51,874 bases of DNA from an uncultured Clostridium sp. (GCA_934717555.1 CAKUYY010000006.1:1-51874), one strand, 5' to 3'; numbered from the stretch's first letter, positions 24,129 through 32,743 are shown. The notes: a model not told the origin generated them from the sequence alone. Numbers and translations are program-made.

Positions 24129-24881
24129 ATGATTGTGCTCAAAACGAGCCGGGAACTCTCGAAGATGAGAGAAGCCGGCAGAATATCGTCTCGAGCGCTA
24201 CGCTTAGCCGGCGAAGCTGTCGAGCCTGGTGTGACCACGGCGGAAATTGACCGTCTGGTACGCCAATACATTGAAAAGCAAGGAGCTACTCCGTCTTTTT
24301 TGGGATACGGCGGGTTCCCGGCCAGCGCATGCATATCTGTAAACAATCAGGTCATCCACGGCATACCAAGCAAAAAGCACGTGCTCAAAGAAGGAGACAT
24401 CGTCAGTATCGATATTGGTGCCTACTATAACGGGTACCACGGGGACAACGCATGGACGTTTCCCTGCGGAGAAATCTCCAAAGAAGCGCAGGCTCTTTTG
24501 GATGCCACCCGGGAAAGCCTTTTTGAAGGAATCAAAATGGCAAAAGCGGGCAACCGGATCGGCGATATCGCCAGCGCGGTGCAGCAGTATGTCGAGGCGC
24601 GCAACTACTCGGTGGTACGAGACTTTGTCGGTCACGGAGTAGGTGCGAAGCTGCATGAAGATCCCAGTGTACCAAACTTCGGCACACCTGGAAGAGGTGT
24701 GCGCCTGTTACCCGGAATGACCATAGCCATCGAGCCGATGATTAACGCCGGCACACATGAGGTCCGTGTCCTGGAAGACCAGTGGACCACAGTGACGGCC
24801 GACGGGAAGATTTCGGCGCATTTTGAACATTCCATCGCAATCACTCCAGATGGCCCCCAGATCCTGACATTGCCCGATTGA
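24129..24881 (+). CDS. map: Methionine aminopeptidase, type I
   Basis: This 250-residue metalloenzyme removes initiator methionine. The five metal ligands are visible as D in SIDIGAYYNGYHGDNAW (two), H in VGHGVG, E in IAIEPMIN and E in HFEHSIAIT. GFPASACISVNNQVIHGIP is the usual substrate segment. It lacks an N-terminal zinc extension, so it is type Ia. Start ATG 24129 is one base after the adk stop, with GGAGGT just inside adk. Confidence 0.97.
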   Translation: MIVLKTSRELSKMREAGRISSRALRLAGEAVEPGVTTAEIDRLVRQYIEKQGATPSFLGYGGFPASACISVNNQVIHGIPSKKHVLKEGDIVSIDIGAYYNGYHGDNAWTFPCGEISKEAQALLDATRESLFEGIKMAKAGNRIGDIASAVQQYVEARNYSVVRDFVGHGVGAKLHEDPSVPNFGTPGRGVRLLPGMTIAIEPMINAGTHEVRVLEDQWTTVTADGKISAHFEHSIAITPDGPQILTLPD

Positions 24882-24895
24882 TGCAGGAGGGTACC

Positions 24896-25135
24896 ATGGA
24901 GTTTGTAAGAGGGATGATCGTCCGGGCCACTGCCGGTCGGGACCAGGGAGGCTTTTTTACCGTGCTCTCCGTGGAAGGGGATTATGCCATGATTTGCAAT
25001 GGCAAGCGCCGTCCGCTGGAGCAGCCCAAAAAAAAGAAACTCAAACATCTGGCCCCCACACATACAGTGCTTTCGGAGCAGTCGATGGAAACCAATCGTG
25101 AAATTCGCAGAGCGCTGGCAGCTTTTCAAAAATAG
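24896..25135 (+). CDS. KOW-domain RNA-binding protein (L14e/L24-like)
   Basis: This 79-residue basic protein starts MEFVRGMIVRATAGRDQGG, a KOW motif like that of archaeal L14e, and continues with FTVLSVEGDYAMICNGKRRP and a KKKKLKHL patch. Genes of this type occur between map and infA in many Clostridia and Bacilli. The molecular role is not established to my knowledge; ribosome association is a fair guess. I start at ATG 24896 with GGAGGG before it; the earlier ATG at 24878 overlaps map and is less likely. Confidence 0.85.
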   Translation: MEFVRGMIVRATAGRDQGGFFTVLSVEGDYAMICNGKRRPLEQPKKKKLKHLAPTHTVLSEQSMETNREIRRALAAFQK

Positions 25136-25171
25136 GCCGCCCGTGCAGATTTCCACAAGGAGGTACTTATT

Positions 25172-25390
25172 TTGTCGAAACAGGATGTAATCGAAGTGGA
25201 AGGTATCATCAAAGAGGCTCTGCCGAACGCAATGTTTCAGGTAGAATTAGCCAATGGCCATATGGTGCTGGCTCATATTTCCGGCAAACTCCGGATGAAT
25301 TTTATCCGGATCCTGCCCGGGGACAAGGTCACTTTGGAGCTTTCTCCCTATGACCTGAATAAGGGCCGTATCACATGGCGTTCCAAATAA
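25172..25390 (+). CDS. infA: Translation initiation factor IF-1
   Basis: This 72-residue OB-fold factor binds the 30S A site during initiation. MSKQDVIEVEGIIKEALPNAMF and LRMNFIRILPGDKVTLELSPYDLNKGRITWR are near-consensus. It starts at TTG 25172 with AAGGAGG eight bases upstream. The 36-base gap before it holds no other feature. Confidence 0.98.
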   Translation: MSKQDVIEVEGIIKEALPNAMFQVELANGHMVLAHISGKLRMNFIRILPGDKVTLELSPYDLNKGRITWRSK

Positions 25391-25402
25391 GGAGGCAAAC
25401 AA

Positions 25403-25516
25403 ATGAAAGTCAGACCTTCTGTCAAGAAAATTTGCGAAAAATGCAAAGTGATTAAGCGCAAGGGTAAAATCATGGTAATCTGTGAGAACCCGAAGCACAA
25501 ACAGCGCCAGGGCTGA
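25403..25516 (+). CDS. rpmJ: 50S ribosomal protein L36, zinc type
   Basis: The 37-residue L36 reads MKVRPSVKKICEKCKVIKR and ends VICENPKHKQRQG. The C-x2-C, C and H residues form the zinc site of the C+ form. AAGGAGG lies seven bases before ATG 25403. It is in the standard place between infA and rpsM. Confidence 0.97.
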   Translation: MKVRPSVKKICEKCKVIKRKGKIMVICENPKHKQRQG

Positions 25517-25554
25517 TTTGGCGCAAACCTATTTAACATGGAGGTGCAACCAGT

Positions 25555-25923
25555 ATGGCGCGTATTGCAGGTGTAGACTTGCCCAGAGATAAGCGAATCG
25601 AAATCGGTTTATCTTATATTTATGGTATCGGACGTAAAACCGCCAGCGATATTCTTGCTGCAACAGGTGTGAATCCGGATACCCGCGTAAGAGATTTGAG
25701 CGAGGACGACGTTTCCAAGCTGAGAGAATATATCGACCATAACTGCCGCGTGGAAGGCGACCTTCGCCGTGACGTAGCATTTGACATCAAGAGACTTATT
25801 GAAATCGGTTGCTATCGTGGTGTTCGTCACCGCAAGGGCCTGCCCGTAAGAGGTCAGCGTTCCAAGACAAACGCTCGTACCCGCAAAGGCCCCAGAAAAA
25901 CGATGGCCAACAAGAAGAAATAA
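25555..25923 (+). CDS. rpsM: 30S ribosomal protein S13
   Basis: The 122-residue S13 of the 30S head contacts P-site tRNA and makes bridges B1a/b. MARIAGVDLPRDKRIEIGLSY and RGLPVRGQRTKTN-like sequence (KGLPVRGQRSKTNARTRKG) identify it. GGAGGT precedes the ATG by nine bases. Confidence 0.98.
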   Translation: MARIAGVDLPRDKRIEIGLSYIYGIGRKTASDILAATGVNPDTRVRDLSEDDVSKLREYIDHNCRVEGDLRRDVAFDIKRLIEIGCYRGVRHRKGLPVRGQRSKTNARTRKGPRKTMANKKK

Positions 25924-25942
25924 GTAGGGAGGGATTCACAAG

Positions 25943-26350
25943 ATGGCAGTTCAGAAGGGCGGTAAAAAAGCCACCGCCGTACGCAGACGCCGCGACCGCA
26001 AAAACGTTGAACGCGGAGCTGCACATATCCAGTCCACTTTTAATAACACAATTGTTACCATCACCGACGTTCAGGGCAACGCGATCTCCTGGGCCAGCGC
26101 TGGTGAATTAGGTTTCAGAGGTTCCAGAAAGTCCACTCCTTTTGCCGCTCAGACCGCAGCGGAAACCGCCGCTAAAATTGCGATGGAGCATGGAATGAAG
26201 TCGGTTGAAGTGTTCGTAAAGGGTCCCGGCGCAGGCCGTGAAGCCGCAATCCGCGCTTTGCAGGCAGCTGGTCTCGAAGTGAACATGATTAAGGACGTTA
26301 CTCCCATCCCCCACAACGGATGCCGTCCGCCGAAACGCCGTCGAGTTTAA
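25943..26350 (+). CDS. rpsK: 30S ribosomal protein S11
   Basis: The 135-residue S11 lies on the platform by the E site. HIQSTFNNTIVTITDVQGN, WASAGELGFRGSRKSTPFAA and the C-terminal DVTPIPHNGCRPPKRRRV are canonical. GGGAGGG lies about nine bases before the ATG. Confidence 0.98.
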   Translation: MAVQKGGKKATAVRRRRDRKNVERGAAHIQSTFNNTIVTITDVQGNAISWASAGELGFRGSRKSTPFAAQTAAETAAKIAMEHGMKSVEVFVKGPGAGREAAIRALQAAGLEVNMIKDVTPIPHNGCRPPKRRRV

Positions 26351-26371
26351 TCGAAAGGAGAAAAGGATATT

Positions 26372-26974
26372 ATGGCTAAGAATATGCAGCCGATTGCCAA
26401 GCGTTGCCACGCTCTGGGTATTTCTCCTGCCGTTATGGGTTATGCGAAGAAGACCACCAACCGCAATCCCGGCGGCCAGATGAGAAAGAAGAAGAGCGAG
26501 TATGCTCTTCAGCTGAATGAGAAACAAAAGGTCAAATTTGTATATGGTATCATGGAGCGCCAGTTCCGTGCTTACTATGACAAGGCGACCCGTATGACCG
26601 GTAAGACCGGTGAAAACCTGCTGGTTTTGATCGAGCGCCGCTTGGATAACGTGGTATACCGCCTGGGCTTTGCCGCGACCCGCAGAGAGGCCCGCCAGCT
26701 GGTAAGCCATGCCCATTTCACAGTAAACGGCAAGAAAGTAAACATCCCCTCCTATCTGGTAAAGCCGGGCGATGTTGTGGAAGTAGTTTCTTCCAGCCGT
26801 TCTTCCGCGAAATTCAGCAAACTGACCGGCGAGGATGCCCCCATGGTAACCCTGCCCCAGTGGCTGGAGCGTGAGAAAAATACATTAAAGGGCACTGTCA
26901 CGAAAATGCCTGTCCGCGAGGACATTGATCTGCCCGTTGAAGAGCATCTCATCGTCGAGTTGTACTCCAAGTAA
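26372..26974 (+). CDS. rpsD: 30S ribosomal protein S4
   Basis: The 200-residue S4 nucleates 30S assembly and often autoregulates its operon. KKKSEYALQLNEKQKVKFVYG and the S4 RNA-binding domain ERRLDNVVYRLGFAATRREA are diagnostic. The N-terminal region has one cysteine, not a C4 zinc cluster, so it is the zinc-free form. AAAGGAG precedes the ATG by about eight bases. Confidence 0.97.
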   Translation: MAKNMQPIAKRCHALGISPAVMGYAKKTTNRNPGGQMRKKKSEYALQLNEKQKVKFVYGIMERQFRAYYDKATRMTGKTGENLLVLIERRLDNVVYRLGFAATRREARQLVSHAHFTVNGKKVNIPSYLVKPGDVVEVVSSSRSSAKFSKLTGEDAPMVTLPQWLEREKNTLKGTVTKMPVREDIDLPVEEHLIVELYSK

Positions 26975-27047
26975 TGCCGGGGTTTGATGGCATAGTATAC
27001 ATCACGGTAAGCTTTACAGCCTGCCTAAATGTCAAGGAGGGTCGCTA

Positions 27048-28001
27048 ATGATCGAGATAGAAAAGCCAAGAATTGAAACCGAGGTGCTATCTGCCGACGG
27101 AACCTACGGCAAGTTTACGGTGGAACCGCTGGAGCGCGGTTTTGGTACAACCCTGGGAAACAGCCTGAGAAGAGTTTTGCTTTCCTCACTTCCCGGTGTC
27201 GCTGTTACCTCCATCAAGATCGACGGGGTTCTTCATGAGTTTTCCACCATTCCCGGTGTGAAAGAGGATGTGACGGAAATCGTCCTCAACATGAAAGGCC
27301 TCACTGCGAAACTGCATTGCGATGGTCCCAAGACGGTCGAGATCAATGCGGAAGGCCCCTGTGTTGTTACGGCTGATTCCGTTAAATGCGACAGCGAGGT
27401 TGAGATTCTAAACCCGGATATGCACATTGCCACGTTGGGCGACGGCGCAAAGCTGTATATGGAAATTACATTGGATAAGGGCCGCGGCTACGTTTCCGCG
27501 GACCGCAACAAGGCCGCCATGGCCGCCAATGTGATCGGTGTCTTGCCGGTGGATTCCATCTATACACCCGTGCTGAAGGTCAATTACGGCGTTGAGAATA
27601 CACGTGTAGGTCAGATTACCGACTATGATAAGCTGACCCTGGAAGTATGGACGAACGGCGTAATCAATGCGCAGGAAGCCGTTTCCCTGGCCGCGAAAGT
27701 CCTCACCGAACACCTGAACCTCTTTGTTGATCTGTCCGATAAGGGCTACAATACGGAGATCATGGTGGAGAAGGACGACAAGGGCAAGGAAAAGGTTCTG
27801 GAAATGACCATTGAGGAATTGGATCTTTCCGTTCGTTCCTTTAACTGCCTGAAACGTGCAGGCATCAATCCGGTGGAAGACCTCATCAGCAAGTCTGAGG
27901 ACGATATGATGAAGGTGAGAAACCTGGGACGCAAATCCCTCGAGGAAGTTGTGTATAAGCTCAATTCCCTCGGCTTTAGTCTTCGCAAGGATGACGAATA
28001 A
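27048..28001 (+). CDS. rpoA: DNA-directed RNA polymerase alpha subunit
   Basis: The 317-residue alpha subunit has the assembly domain (about residues 1-230, with FTVEPLERGFGTTLGNSLRR) and the C-terminal domain (about 250-310, with LDLSVRSFNCLKRAGI and RNLGRKSLEEV) that contacts UP elements and activators. AAGGAGG lies six bases before the ATG. It has its normal place between rpsD and rplQ. Confidence 0.98.
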   Translation: MIEIEKPRIETEVLSADGTYGKFTVEPLERGFGTTLGNSLRRVLLSSLPGVAVTSIKIDGVLHEFSTIPGVKEDVTEIVLNMKGLTAKLHCDGPKTVEINAEGPCVVTADSVKCDSEVEILNPDMHIATLGDGAKLYMEITLDKGRGYVSADRNKAAMAANVIGVLPVDSIYTPVLKVNYGVENTRVGQITDYDKLTLEVWTNGVINAQEAVSLAAKVLTEHLNLFVDLSDKGYNTEIMVEKDDKGKEKVLEMTIEELDLSVRSFNCLKRAGINPVEDLISKSEDDMMKVRNLGRKSLEEVVYKLNSLGFSLRKDDE

Positions 28002-28037
28002 GTCATCCGGTAACCAAAGGTAAAGGAGTGAATTTCG

Positions 28038-28379
28038 ATGCCCGGAACAAGAAAGCTCGGAAGAGACACTGCTCATAGAACCGCAATGCTCAGGGCTATG
28101 GTCACTTTCCTGTTGGAAAAGGGAAAGATTGAGACCACATTGACTCGCGCCAAGGAAGTACGTTCCCTGACCGAGAAAATGATTACTCTGGCAAAGGTAG
28201 ACGATCTGCATCATAAGCGTTTGGCCATGGCCTTCATCACCAAGGAGGATGTGACCAAGAAGCTGTTTGACGAGATCGCCCCGAAATACGCGGATAAAAA
28301 CGGCGGATATACCCGGATCACTAAGCTGGGGCCGCGCCGTGGCGATGCAGCAGAAATGGCAATCATTGAGCTGTTATAA
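28038..28379 (+). CDS. rplQ: 50S ribosomal protein L17
   Basis: This 113-residue tunnel-exit protein is the last gene of the superoperon. RKLGRDTAHRTAMLRAMVTFL and TRAKEVRSLTEKMITLAK are typical. AAAGGAG lies nine bases before the ATG. A strong terminator follows 14 bases after the stop. Confidence 0.98.
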   Translation: MPGTRKLGRDTAHRTAMLRAMVTFLLEKGKIETTLTRAKEVRSLTEKMITLAKVDDLHHKRLAMAFITKEDVTKKLFDEIAPKYADKNGGYTRITKLGPRRGDAAEMAIIELL

Positions 28380-28393
28380 GATAGAAACATAAG

Positions 28394-28436
28394 AAAACAC
28401 CGTGCTGATTATGATTGATCGGCACGGTGTTTTTTC
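28394..28436 (+). terminator. Terminator of the ribosomal superoperon
   Basis: AAAACACCGTGC and GCACGGTGTTTT form a 12-bp perfect stem with a 16-base loop, followed by TTTC. Confidence 0.9.
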
Positions 28437-28513
28437 TGCTTGAAGATTTTTTTCTTAAAAATTTGCTTTCTCAAAGGAAATTTACTTTTCAATCCGCTCA
28501 TGCCGCGAGGGCA

Positions 28514-28681
28514 CATCCTTTCTCTGCCGCCAGAGAAAGGATGCAAAGAGAGCGCAAAGGGGGAAATCGTGTTTCCCCCCTTTGAACCCCCTACAAGGCC
28601 GCTGCGGCGGGTCTCCTAAAAAAGTCCGGGAAAGTAATGCCGGCTAACAGAGCGGCGTCCGCCCGCTCAAATAGCCGGCAT
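28514..28681. repeat. Array of three stem-loops (left array)
   Basis: Three consecutive strong hairpins fill the space between rplQ and the AbrB gene. The first is CATCCTTTCTCTG/CAGAGAAAGGATG (28514-28543, 13 bp, loop of 4). The second is AAAGGGGGAAA/TTTCCCCCCTTT (28556-28583, one bulged C). The third is ATGCCGGCTA/TAGCCGGCAT (28637-28681) with an inner GAGCGG/CCGCTC. No ORF is supported. They look like an intergenic palindromic repeat element; copy number elsewhere cannot be judged here. Confidence 0.7.
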
Positions 28682-28738
28682 ACCTGGGGCTTTTGCGCTC
28701 CTTATATTGCGGCCTGCAACCTTCTGAAAAGTCAGGAA

Positions 28739-28993
28739 TTATCTTTGGGAAAGTTTCGCTATTTCCTTTTGGCAGGAGAGACAAATGCTTGTTCCATTAA
28801 AATTTATCAAATCTTTTGATGACCCACAATGTACACATGACTTTACATGCTCTTTCAGGCATAACTCTTGTGTATTCCTGTCATAGAATATATCTAGCTC
28901 TGTTCTTCCTTTCCACCCCAGGGCTTCGCGTGCCTCTGCCGGCAATACAATGCGCCCGAGTTCATCTATGGACCGGGTATCTACTTTGACCAT
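28739..28993 (-). CDS. AbrB/SpoVT-family transcriptional regulator with CxxC tail
   Basis: This 84-residue protein has an N-terminal swapped-hairpin DNA-binding domain (MVKVDTRSIDELGRIVLPAEAREALGW, about residues 1-50) and a short C-terminal segment with CVHCGS and ICLSC, which could bind one zinc ion. AbrB proteins are transition-state or global regulators in Firmicutes. AAGGAAAAAG precedes the ATG. It lies downstream of the ribbon-helix-helix gene on the same strand, 54 bases from its stop, so the two may be co-transcribed. Targets are unknown. Confidence 0.88.
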   Translation of the reverse strand: MVKVDTRSIDELGRIVLPAEAREALGWKGRTELDIFYDRNTQELCLKEHVKSCVHCGSSKDLINFNGTSICLSCQKEIAKLSQR

Positions 28994-29047
28994 TTTTCTT
29001 TTTCCTTTCTTTTTATGGCTTTGTCATGCTTTTGATTCAAAGAAAAT

Positions 29048-29218
29048 TTATTGTATATCAATTTTTCCATTTTTTTGTTCATACTTTTCGATATACTGTC
29101 TGCATAAATGTTCCAATAAATTACTTAAACTACGTGTTTCACGCTCTGCGATATACCGCATTTTCTCTAAGTATTCATCCTTCATATGAAATGTAAACGG
29201 TGTTTTATTGGTTGGCAT
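29048..29218 (-). CDS. Small ribbon-helix-helix (Arc/CopG-like) DNA-binding protein
   Basis: This 56-residue protein reads as a beta strand (NKTPFTFHM) followed by two helices (KDEYLEKMRYIAERETRS and SLSNLLEHLCRQYIEKYEQ), the Arc/CopG fold that binds DNA as a dimer. I start at ATG 29218 (MPTNKT) behind AAGGGGA. An upstream in-frame ATG at 29305 adds 29 residues with no ribosome binding site. It resembles antitoxins, but no toxin gene is adjacent. The promoter at 29336-29364 is overlapped by a perfect palindrome, suggesting autoregulation. Confidence 0.75.
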   Translation of the reverse strand: MPTNKTPFTFHMKDEYLEKMRYIAERETRSLSNLLEHLCRQYIEKYEQKNGKIDIQ

Positions 29219-29335
29219 AGAATCCCCTTCTGACGAGTAGTGTGATAACAATCGCACATCAATCATATCAAAAGGAATCAGGAAATGATACAGAAACTGT
29301 TGCATAACGGTTATGAAAGAGTTGTTATATTTTGT

Positions 29336-29364
29336 ATTTTACCTGTCTACAGGCGACAGGTAAA
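29336..29364 (-). promoter_or_regulatory. Promoter with overlapping palindromic operator for the ribbon-helix-helix gene
   Basis: On the minus strand TTTACC (29364-29359), 17 bases, TAAAAT (29341-29336). The perfect inverted repeat TTTACCTGTC/GACAGGTAAA (29338-29347 and 29355-29364, 7-base spacer) covers exactly the -35 and most of the -10, the position of a repressor operator. Confidence 0.55.
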
Positions 29365-29376
29365 CCAATATGAAAA

Positions 29377-29413
29377 AAGGGATCATGCTGATTGGTAAAA
29401 ACCAGCATAATCC
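29377..29413. terminator. Terminator-like hairpin
   Basis: GGATCATGCTG and CAGCATAATCC pair over 11 positions with one mismatch around a 12-base loop. A residues precede it and TTTTTCC follows. No gene directly uses it; it separates the regulator promoter from the repeats to the right. Confidence 0.5.
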
Positions 29414-29486
29414 TTTTTCCTATGGTTTCCTAAACAGGAAAAAACAGAGGGAGAGTGCAAGAAAAAAAGGAGGCAGAAAGCCACTT

Positions 29487-29648
29487 CAACAGGGGCCGAA
29501 TGAATCCGTAACGTATCGCATTTGTTTGGCCCCTGTTGCGGTAACTTAACGTAGGGAACAGGAATCGCTTTTTGGGAGAGCAGCGGACAGTAAGCGATTC
29601 CCAGGCCGTTTTCTTGCTTCCTTCTTTTGGGCCAGCAAAAGAAGGAAG
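29487..29648. repeat. Array of three stem-loops (right array)
   Basis: Three perfect inverted repeats in tandem: CAACAGGGGCC/GGCCCCTGTTG (29487-29538, 11 bp), GGAATCGCTT/AAGCGATTCC (29561-29601, 10 bp) and CTTCCTTCTTTT/AAAAGAAGGAAG (29617-29648, 12 bp). The style matches the left array on the other side of the AbrB and ribbon-helix-helix genes, but the sequences differ. No ORF here is credible. Confidence 0.65.
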
Positions 29649-30046
29649 TGCCCCCGCGGCAGGAGCGGTAAGAATGAAAATCAATGAACAAAGATAAGGT
29701 TGCAGATAAAACAAAGGGTTATGTCCAATCAAATGAATCCACCACCAGAAAGCAGAACAAAGAGAAAAATACCCCAAACTTTTCCATATTTCCCATCAGT
29801 GGCTATAACCAAGCCAAACCTTTATGCTTACTGCCTACAGATTGAAACTTTATTCCCGGAAAAATCCGGTCTACTATTTGTAATTTTTAGACCCTAAATT
29901 TTGTAATATTACAGGATTCTGTATTACTATATGTTTTTTTAAATAAATAAATTACAAATAGTTTTTTATTTTGAGGTTTAAAAACAGAATCGTTGTCATT
30001 TTTACAACAAACAATTCCGAGAATTTTATAAAATCCCTGCCCCGCA
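29649..30046. other. AT-rich gene-free region
   Basis: About 400 bases, becoming strongly AT-rich after 29880. I see no RNA gene, promoter pair or coding sequence that I can support. Confidence 0.5.
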
Positions 30047-30076
30047 AAAAAGGGTATCCTGGCCGTCAGGATACCC
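30047..30076 (-). terminator. Terminator downstream of the mannosidase-like gene
   Basis: AAGGGTATCCTG and CAGGATACCCTT form a 12-bp perfect stem with a 5-base loop. On the minus strand TTTTTTGC follows. It is about 280 bases after the mannosidase stop. The intervening 30077-30352 holds short GC-rich inverted repeats (GGGAGT/ACTCCC, CAAAAC/GTTTTG) and no gene. Confidence 0.75.
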
Positions 30077-30352
30077 TTAAACTATTGAAATGGGGATTTT
30101 CCATATACATTGGCAGGGAGTGGAGCCCCCACCAGGACTCCCCACGGCAAAACTGCCCTAGGGACGGTTTTGTCTCCTCTCCTCAGTTTTGGGAATATGG
30201 AACATCTCGCCCATTGTGATGTGGGAGAAAGAACTCCCTCGCTTTTGAAAAGGCGGACAAAATTTTTAGTTTCAGTGGGGGTAACATGGTTCCTAGGAAA
30301 AAATCAGGTTTTAAAGTTATGCTATTTGGAGAGTATCCCAGAGAAACTTTTT

Positions 30353-32743
30353 TTATTTGCTGATAAAGGTGACGATACCATAAGTGGCGGCGTCGATTTC
30401 CTTGGCGGACGCCTGAGCGTCCTTGCAGTCAGTCAGCTCGATAAAGTAACAGAACTCATCAAAGCCGGAAAGATCCATCTTAAAGTTGGTTTCCCAGGTG
30501 TTATTCATAATCCAGGAATAAACAGGGCGTCTATTGTTTTGTGCTTCTCCATCGCACAAGAGGATGGGATGGTGCTTGAGCTCTCCCATATACAGCAGGG
30601 AAGTATCCGGGGTACCAATTACCACGCTGTTTTCTTTTCCCTGATAGATCACGCCATTGTCGGAAACATAATATTCCATACAGGTTCCCGGGATTTGGTC
30701 CATGCCCGGGCGCATCAGGACGCCGCCCTTCTGGATAAAGGTTTCGCTGTTCTGAGTTTGCAGAGCGAGGGGCAGATAGAGGCTTTCAATATCTTCAGAA
30801 AGGGTTTTGGCCACTTGATAAGTAAAATCAATGCGGGGCAGGGTGCGGTACAGCTTCAGGATTACGGAACTGTGATAGGTCCCCTCCAGCTGATAACACA
30901 ATTCCACCCGGACAAACACCGGACCCTGATCCAGGATTTTGATATCGGACAATTGGGCGGCAAACTGTTTGGCGTGTAGCCCCCGGATATTCCGGCCGAT
31001 CAGGCGGCGTTCTTCATAAACACCCTTACGGATTTCTGTGTTTTCATATACTGGGGTAAAGAATTTGGCGTATCCATCGCACAGCATTTCCTTCTGTTCC
31101 CGCTTGTTATAAAAGGAAGTGACACCCTTGCCGATTTCATAGGATACCCGGAAGAAATCGTTTTCGATCCCATAAGGCAGGGTATAGGTGAGAGGGTCAT
31201 AATCGTTGACAATATCACGTACCCGTTCCGCACCCACATAAGCCGTGCGGGTATACGCGGGGGCCTGCGGCTGGTTGGAAAGCTCATACCGATAGTGCTT
31301 TTCCTCATGGGGGGCAAAATGATCCACCAGGGTAATCAGCATTCCACGGGGATGGCTGGAAAGCTGTGCGGTCATTTCTTCCCCAGTATCATCGTTCCAA
31401 ACTTTTACATGGTTGCGGGGGAGGATCTCCACATAAAATTCCACTGGACAAGTGCGTTCCTGATTCACCGGGTTGATAGCTGTCACCTTATCGCTGGCGG
31501 CGTAATACCGCAGGGAATCCCCAAGCTTATGGGTAATCCGGTTAAGGTTCATAGCGGCCGCCTCATGGGCTTTGGAGGCATAGCTGTTTTTCCGGAGATC
31601 CAGGTTCGTCACCATAGTATCGTAAGGGTTGGTGATGGTAGAAGAATGTCCCCAGGTGTGCTCGGCGTATAACAGGAGATTATCCTCCGCCGTACGTATC
31701 AAAGAGTTGTTGCTGGCCTTCGCTTTCTCATCTAACAGCTGGCAGAGATGATAGTTCTTAACGGCTTCCTTATAGTGCTTGAGTACATAAGGGGTGCTGC
31801 CCACGCCGTTGGCCCACCAGTCGTTGAGGTCACCGTGATATACAGGCGCGTCTTTGACAGCGTCGCGGATTTTCTCATAGAGTTCCTGGAGGGAAACCAT
31901 TTCCAGTTTGATATCATCAAATGTCTGGTTATACAGTTCCACCATACGGAGAATTTCAAGGCTCGGGGGGGCGTTATCACTGAACACGCCGGATACGGAG
32001 GAAATCAGGAAATCATAGGGATATCCGCTTTCTTCATATTCCTGTACGCAGTTATCCAGGTTTTTCTTAAGCACTTGCAAGGCGCCTTGCTCGAAGTCCT
32101 GATTTCCAAACATCGTCTGAGTCATAAAATTATTGTCATGATTGGGTTTTAACCCCAAAGCGTTTCCCAGATTATAATGTTCGCCGCTGAATACCAGCAG
32201 GCGTTTGCCCGCTTCGTTTTCCCAGTAATAAGGGGTTTGGTTGTGATACAGCGGATACATGCCGTGATGGGTGTGGATATTGGTAAACAGGAATTCCACG
32301 CCGTTTTCCAGAAGGGCGTCCCGCTGCCCCATAGAGATGCCGTTGATATCGGCGTTCATAGCGGTTTTCACAGGGATACCATGTTGGGAGAAAAGCTCCA
32401 CCATTTCAGCGGTCCTTTTTTTAAGGATATCAGAGTCGGCCAGGTCATTAAAGTTTAAATAGTTGGCGGAAATACCCAGATTCCCTTTTTTTACTAAATC
32501 AAAGAAATCCTGCTTTTCCTGTTCAGTCGCCTGTGCCAAAAACTGTTCCACACAGAAATAGGTTTCACAATTCCAGCGGAAATTCTGGTCGGAAGAGTTT
32601 TCTTCGTAACCTTTTTTGATCATGTCGATGGCGGAACGGATATAATCGATATGGCGGTAAATAACCCGTTCCTGAAGATCGGTATATCCGATATCCGTAT
32701 GAGAATGATGAACAATATAGAGATGTTTGATTGATTGTGCCAT
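30353..32743 (-). CDS. Glycoside hydrolase family 38-like protein (alpha-mannosidase type)
   Basis: This is a 796-residue cytoplasmic protein (no signal peptide). HHSHTDIGYTD near residues 12-22 is the GH38 metal-binding HxHxD-like motif, and MNADINGISMG near residue 129 aligns with the nucleophile region, D132 being the candidate. The C-terminal half is beta-rich, as in the mannosidase C-domains. The divergent partner is a mannose-6-phosphate-isomerase-like gene, supporting action on mannosides, but the substrate is unproven. Start ATG 32743 has GGAG nine bases upstream. A TTGAAA-17-TACAAT promoter and an operator-like motif precede it. Confidence 0.78.
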   Translation of the reverse strand: MAQSIKHLYIVHHSHTDIGYTDLQERVIYRHIDYIRSAIDMIKKGYEENSSDQNFRWNCETYFCVEQFLAQATEQEKQDFFDLVKKGNLGISANYLNFNDLADSDILKKRTAEMVELFSQHGIPVKTAMNADINGISMGQRDALLENGVEFLFTNIHTHHGMYPLYHNQTPYYWENEAGKRLLVFSGEHYNLGNALGLKPNHDNNFMTQTMFGNQDFEQGALQVLKKNLDNCVQEYEESGYPYDFLISSVSGVFSDNAPPSLEILRMVELYNQTFDDIKLEMVSLQELYEKIRDAVKDAPVYHGDLNDWWANGVGSTPYVLKHYKEAVKNYHLCQLLDEKAKASNNSLIRTAEDNLLLYAEHTWGHSSTITNPYDTMVTNLDLRKNSYASKAHEAAAMNLNRITHKLGDSLRYYAASDKVTAINPVNQERTCPVEFYVEILPRNHVKVWNDDTGEEMTAQLSSHPRGMLITLVDHFAPHEEKHYRYELSNQPQAPAYTRTAYVGAERVRDIVNDYDPLTYTLPYGIENDFFRVSYEIGKGVTSFYNKREQKEMLCDGYAKFFTPVYENTEIRKGVYEERRLIGRNIRGLHAKQFAAQLSDIKILDQGPVFVRVELCYQLEGTYHSSVILKLYRTLPRIDFTYQVAKTLSEDIESLYLPLALQTQNSETFIQKGGVLMRPGMDQIPGTCMEYYVSDNGVIYQGKENSVVIGTPDTSLLYMGELKHHPILLCDGEAQNNRRPVYSWIMNNTWETNFKMDLSGFDEFCYFIELTDCKDAQASAKEIDAATYGIVTFISK

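Noticed and set aside
12885..28379. Unusual gene content or order in the ribosomal superoperon
   Set aside because: The order rpsJ to rplQ, including secY, adk, map, the KOW gene, infA and rpmJ, is the normal Gram-positive arrangement. GTG and TTG starts have strong ribosome binding sites.
29383..29777. Overlapping minus-strand frames of 102 and 115 codons
   Set aside because: They run through the stem-loop array, and their products reflect the repeats and do not look like a protein.
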